Shown here in pieces: positions 5,302-8,025 of a DNA stretch of 8,025 bases (its first letter is position 1; each line of letters opens with the position of its first letter). The position numbers and the translations under genes are program-made. Source of the DNA: an uncultured Riemerella sp. (GTDB taxonomy: Bacteria > Bacteroidota > Bacteroidia > Flavobacteriales > Weeksellaceae); NCBI GenBank assembly GCA_938037185.1, contig CALHQK010000024.1, forward strand, positions 1-8,025. The letters run 5' to 3'. The notes beneath the pieces were generated by a model. It was not told where the DNA came from. It worked only from the letters and a program-made list of their open reading frames with translations, and searched no databases.

Positions 5302-7767
5302 TTAAAAATCAACATAGGTTTTTAGCTTTATGCTTTTATAAGCGGCTATTTCATCGAATTCTTTTAGCGATATAGCCACTAATTTTTTGTAGTCATTATA
5401 TTTTTTGGAACGAGGTAGTTTTAATAAAATCTGAAACAGATACAGATTATTTATCTTGCCGATAGGTGCTATTTCTGGCCCTAAAACACACTCCTCAGGG
5501 AGATATTTTCGTAGAATAGAACCAAGGAATTTGGCTGCTCTTTCCAGCTTGTCTTTTCGTCTGTGTTTCAGCTCTATAAAGATAAGTTTCACAAACGGCG
5601 GATAATGAAATTTCTTCCTTTCTCCCAATAAATGTTCATAAATTTTATCGGAATTATTATCTTTAATCAGCTGAAAAATAGGCTTTTGTGGTTCGTAAGT
5701 TTGTATCAGAACTTTTCCATTTCCAGAAGCCCGCCCTGCTCTTCCTGCCACTTGGGTAATGAGCTGGTAGGCTCTTTCCTCTATCCTAAAATCCTGAATA
5801 TGAAGCAGTGAATCTGCCCTTGGAATGGCAATCAGCTCAATATTAGGAAAATCTAAACCTTTGGAAACCATCTGTGTACCGATGATGATGTCCGTTTCGC
5901 CATTTTCTATTTTTTCGTAAAGTTTTTCGTAGGCAAATTTCTTCCGCATGGAGTCTACATCCATTCGGTCTATCCTGCTATTGGGAAAAATCTTATTCAG
6001 TTCCTCCTCTACCTGCTCTATTCCTATCCCGCGAATACTGATATTTTCCGAATGACATTTAGGGCAAAATTTAGGCTTAGAAGCTCTTTGACCGCAGTAG
6101 TGGCATTTTAGCTGGTCTTCGGTTTTGTGATAAGTCATCACTACATCGCAGTTTCCGCAGTAGGTAACATGCCCACAGCTCTTGCATTCCGAAACATTGG
6201 CGTAGCCTCGCCTATTGTGCAGAACTATGGTTTGTTTATGATTATCAAGCTGATACCTTATTTCCCTTATCATTACTTGAGAGAAATTTCCTGCCACACT
6301 TTTCATGTCCATGGCTGCTTTGAAATCTATCAACTCATAAACAGGAAGTGCCGTGCCGCCGAATCTTTCTCCGAGATAAATATAGCGCAGCTTGTCTTTC
6401 TGAGCGTTGTAATATGTTTCTAATGAAGGAGTTGCTGAGCCCAAAATCACATTCACCTGATAAAATTTAGCCAAAACCAAAGCTGCATCTTTCGCATTGA
6501 AAAAGAAAAAAGCATCTTTCTGTTTGTAGGCGCTGTCATGCTCCTCATCTACGATAATTAGACCCAAATTCTGAAAAGGAAGGAAAAGTGAATTTTTGGT
6601 TCCTATCAGGATTTTGATTTCGTTGTTTTTTATTTTTCGCCAAACTTCTACTTTCTCAAAATCACTCAGTTTGCTGTTATAAAACCCTAAATTTTTTCCA
6701 TATTTTTTCTCTAATCGCTGGGTAATCTGCTGATTGAGAGCAATTTCTGGAACGAGGAAAAGAACACTTTTCCCACTTCTGATGCAGTCTTCTATTTTTT
6801 CCAAATAAACATGCGTTTTTCCAGAAGAGGTAACGCCGTGGAGAAGCACATTTTTGCCCTCCGAAAAGGCTTTGTCTATCTGATTTTTGGCTTCTTGCTG
6901 GTGTGGAGTGAGTTTTTCTATTTCCTCCAATTCTCCGCTGTATCGCTGGATTCTATCAACTTCTAAAAAATATTCTTCTACAATTTTTTTATCCAAAAGA
7001 GGCTTTAGATGAGATGAACCAAAATTTCCTTTTTCAAAAATATCAGATTTTTTAACTGGTTGGTTTTCAACCTTTTTTTGTTCAGACAAAATTAAAAGAA
7101 AAAGTTCCTTCTGCTTTTTAGCCCTATCCAATAGGGAAAGTGTGTTTGCGAGATTTTCTCCCTGCAAAACCTCATCGTTTATTTTTAGATAAGAAGCTTC
7201 TTTTATCTTGTATTTTTCGGTAATTTTTTCATCTATGATGATGAGCCTCTGGTCTATGAGGGAATTGATGGTTTTGATGATTTCTTTTTTGGGAATAAAG
7301 GCTTCTATTTCCTGTAAATTCAGGACTTTTTTAACCTCCAAAGCTTGGATAAGATAGATTTCATTCGCTTCTAAATCTTCAAAATTCACCTGCTGGCTGG
7401 CATTGAGTTTTATGTAAGTTTCACTCTCTAATTTCAGTGAAGACGGAAAAGCGAAACGATAGATTTCACCGATATTACAGAGATAATATTCGGACATCCA
7501 GCTCCAAAAATCCAGCTGCTCCTGCGGAACAATAGGAACATTGTCCAAAACACTCATAATATCCTTTGTCTTAAAGGTTTCTGGAGCATTCTGATGAATT
7601 TCGGAAACGATTCCTGTATAAATCTTTTTGCCGCCGAAAGGAACCAGCACCCTCTTGCCTACCTCTATAAAATCCATCAAATCATCGGGAACTTTGTAAG
7701 TGAAAGTCCCTGAAAGATTGAGCGGAAGTATGATTTGGGCGTAATACAAATTTGATTTTATTTGCAA
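5302..7767 (-). CDS. priA: Primosomal protein N' (replication restart 3'-5' DNA helicase PriA)
   Basis: PriA recognises stalled forks and D-loops and reloads the replicative helicase. The 821-residue frame has the full family layout: N-terminal 3'-DNA-binding domain (YAQIILPLNLSGTFTYKVP, about 9-27), winged-helix region (about 115-270), and helicase core with Walker A GVTSSGKT (311-318), VPEIAL (339-344), DEEH (407-410) and GSATPS (443-448). The zinc-binding insert has eight cysteines (528, 531, 537, 540, 555, 558, 568, 571). The second RecA lobe has GTQMVSKGLDF (630-640) and QVAGRAGR (672-679), followed by the C-terminal domain with GPEIAPIGKINN. The start is uncertain. No ATG precedes the conserved N-terminus; the frame is open upstream to a stop at 7789-7791. 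TTG codons occur at 7767 and 7749. A TAnnTTTG box covers the first TTG, which favours 7749 (LYYAQIIL). No close terminator is convincing downstream, although an AT-only hairpin sits at 5284-5300. Confidence 0.96.
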   Translation of the reverse strand: MQIKSNLYYAQIILPLNLSGTFTYKVPDDLMDFIEVGKRVLVPFGGKKIYTGIVSEIHQNAPETFKTKDIMSVLDNVPIVPQEQLDFWSWMSEYYLCNIGEIYRFAFPSSLKLESETYIKLNASQQVNFEDLEANEIYLIQALEVKKVLNLQEIEAFIPKKEIIKTINSLIDQRLIIIDEKITEKYKIKEASYLKINDEVLQGENLANTLSLLDRAKKQKELFLLILSEQKKVENQPVKKSDIFEKGNFGSSHLKPLLDKKIVEEYFLEVDRIQRYSGELEEIEKLTPHQQEAKNQIDKAFSEGKNVLLHGVTSSGKTHVYLEKIEDCIRSGKSVLFLVPEIALNQQITQRLEKKYGKNLGFYNSKLSDFEKVEVWRKIKNNEIKILIGTKNSLFLPFQNLGLIIVDEEHDSAYKQKDAFFFFNAKDAALVLAKFYQVNVILGSATPSLETYYNAQKDKLRYIYLGERFGGTALPVYELIDFKAAMDMKSVAGNFSQVMIREIRYQLDNHKQTIVLHNRRGYANVSECKSCGHVTYCGNCDVVMTYHKTEDQLKCHYCGQRASKPKFCPKCHSENISIRGIGIEQVEEELNKIFPNSRIDRMDVDSMRKKFAYEKLYEKIENGETDIIIGTQMVSKGLDFPNIELIAIPRADSLLHIQDFRIEERAYQLITQVAGRAGRASGNGKVLIQTYEPQKPIFQLIKDNNSDKIYEHLLGERKKFHYPPFVKLIFIELKHRRKDKLERAAKFLGSILRKYLPEECVLGPEIAPIGKINNLYLFQILLKLPRSKKYNDYKKLVAISLKEFDEIAAYKSIKLKTYVDF

Positions 7768-7772
7768 AAATA
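7765..7772 (-). promoter_or_regulatory. Candidate -7 box for priA
   Basis: The minus strand reads TATTTTTG, an exact TAnnTTTG match, with TTTC (7792-7795) 19 bases upstream as a three-of-four -33 match. A start site near 7757-7761 would leave a leader of about ten bases to the TTG at 7749 and would place the TTG at 7767 inside the promoter. The stretch is T-rich, so chance matching is a concern. Confidence 0.4.
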
Positions 7773-7775
7773 ATG

Positions 7776-7811
7776 AAATAAAAAGCAGTTAGAAAATATT
7801 TTCCAACTGCT
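7776..7811 (-). terminator. Intrinsic terminator of the outer-membrane barrel gene
   Basis: On the minus strand AGCAGTTGGAAA pairs with TTTCTAACTGCT (7811-7784), 12 bp with one G-U pair and a four-base loop, followed by TTTTATTT (7783-7776). It lies 25 bases after the stop of the upstream gene and ends only a few bases before priA begins. Confidence 0.8.
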
Positions 7812-7836
7812 CTAAAAAATTCTTGATCAATTAATC

Positions 7837-8025
7837 TTAAAATTTGTATCCAAATCCTAAATTCAAATAAATATTGTGCATAGAAAAACTAATGGATTTG
7901 AAATCAGGTTTAAATATTCCATTGATTCCGTAGTTCAGCTCTGGGAATAGAATGAAATGCTTATTCAGATGCCATTCTGCTCCTAACTGCCCTCCCCACT
8001 GGAATAATCTCAAATCATCAGAGAA
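7837..8025 (-). CDS. Outer-membrane beta-barrel protein, C-terminal fragment (5' end outside window)
   Basis: The minus-strand frame is open from the right edge to TAA at 7837-7839 and gives 62 residues beginning FSDDLRLFQWGGQLGAEWHL and ending IYLNLGFGYKF. Alternating aromatic/hydrophobic and polar residues (GAEWHLNKHFILFPELNYGI) and the terminal Phe after GFGYK are typical of the last strands of small Bacteroidota outer-membrane barrels (porin-family / OMP_b-brl-like). A BAM-recognised C-terminal aromatic is expected for such proteins. The exact family cannot be decided from this fragment. It is followed by a strong terminator, so it is not in an operon with priA. Confidence 0.75.
   Translation of the reverse strand, partial: FSDDLRLFQWGGQLGAEWHLNKHFILFPELNYGINGIFKPDFKSISFSMHNIYLNLGFGYKF

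Noticed and set aside
5294..5305. The 12-mer AAATTTTGTTAA occurs here and at 3404-3415 before btuB
   Set aside because: Low-complexity AT sequence, most likely coincidence; no third copy or spacing pattern seen.
1..8025. Mobile elements, CRISPR, toxin-antitoxin, phage or defence genes
   Set aside because: No transposase, integrase, long terminal inverted repeats, regular repeat-spacer pattern or defence domain was seen on either strand; all long frames have housekeeping or envelope functions.

Overview
This is a chromosomal window from a low-GC Bacteroidota, most likely Flavobacteriia and possibly Weeksellaceae (Chryseobacterium, Elizabethkingia or Riemerella relatives). The signs are flavobacterial-type proteins, outer-membrane barrels ending in phenylalanine, a SusC-free TonB-dependent receptor, almost no Shine-Dalgarno sequences at the main genes, and -7 boxes of the Bacteroidota form TAnnTTTG. 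The genus call is inference from protein character, not a database match.

Layout: bases 1-851 (+) hold the 3' part of a CCA-adding enzyme (HD-domain tRNA nucleotidyltransferase). It meets a leftward set of genes at a shared bidirectional terminator (831-870). Reading leftward from the right edge are: the last 62 codons of an outer-membrane beta-barrel protein (7837-8025), its terminator, the replication-restart helicase PriA (5302-7767), a PBP4-type D-Ala-D-Ala carboxypeptidase/endopeptidase DacB (3756-5174) with a strong terminator, a cobalamin riboswitch (3515-3671) with its own promoter, a BtuB-like TonB-dependent receptor (1546-3396), and a small conserved lipoprotein (869-1495).

The best-supported regulatory unit is 3397-3685: a TAGATTTG promoter, a complete cobalamin aptamer starting within a few bases of the predicted transcript start, a 118-base expression platform, then the receptor. 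The riboswitch makes vitamin B12 or a related corrinoid the likely cargo, which the protein sequence alone would not settle. The platform contains an unexpected eight-codon mini-ORF with a strong GGAGG ribosome site. Its stop codon lies in the loop of a second hairpin, so a translated leader may take part in control.

The remaining genes are housekeeping (tRNA maturation, replication restart, peptidoglycan turnover) and do not form a single pathway with the receptor. I see no mobile element, CRISPR array, tRNA, rRNA or defence system. The region is mostly ordinary core genome; the interest is in regulatory detail.
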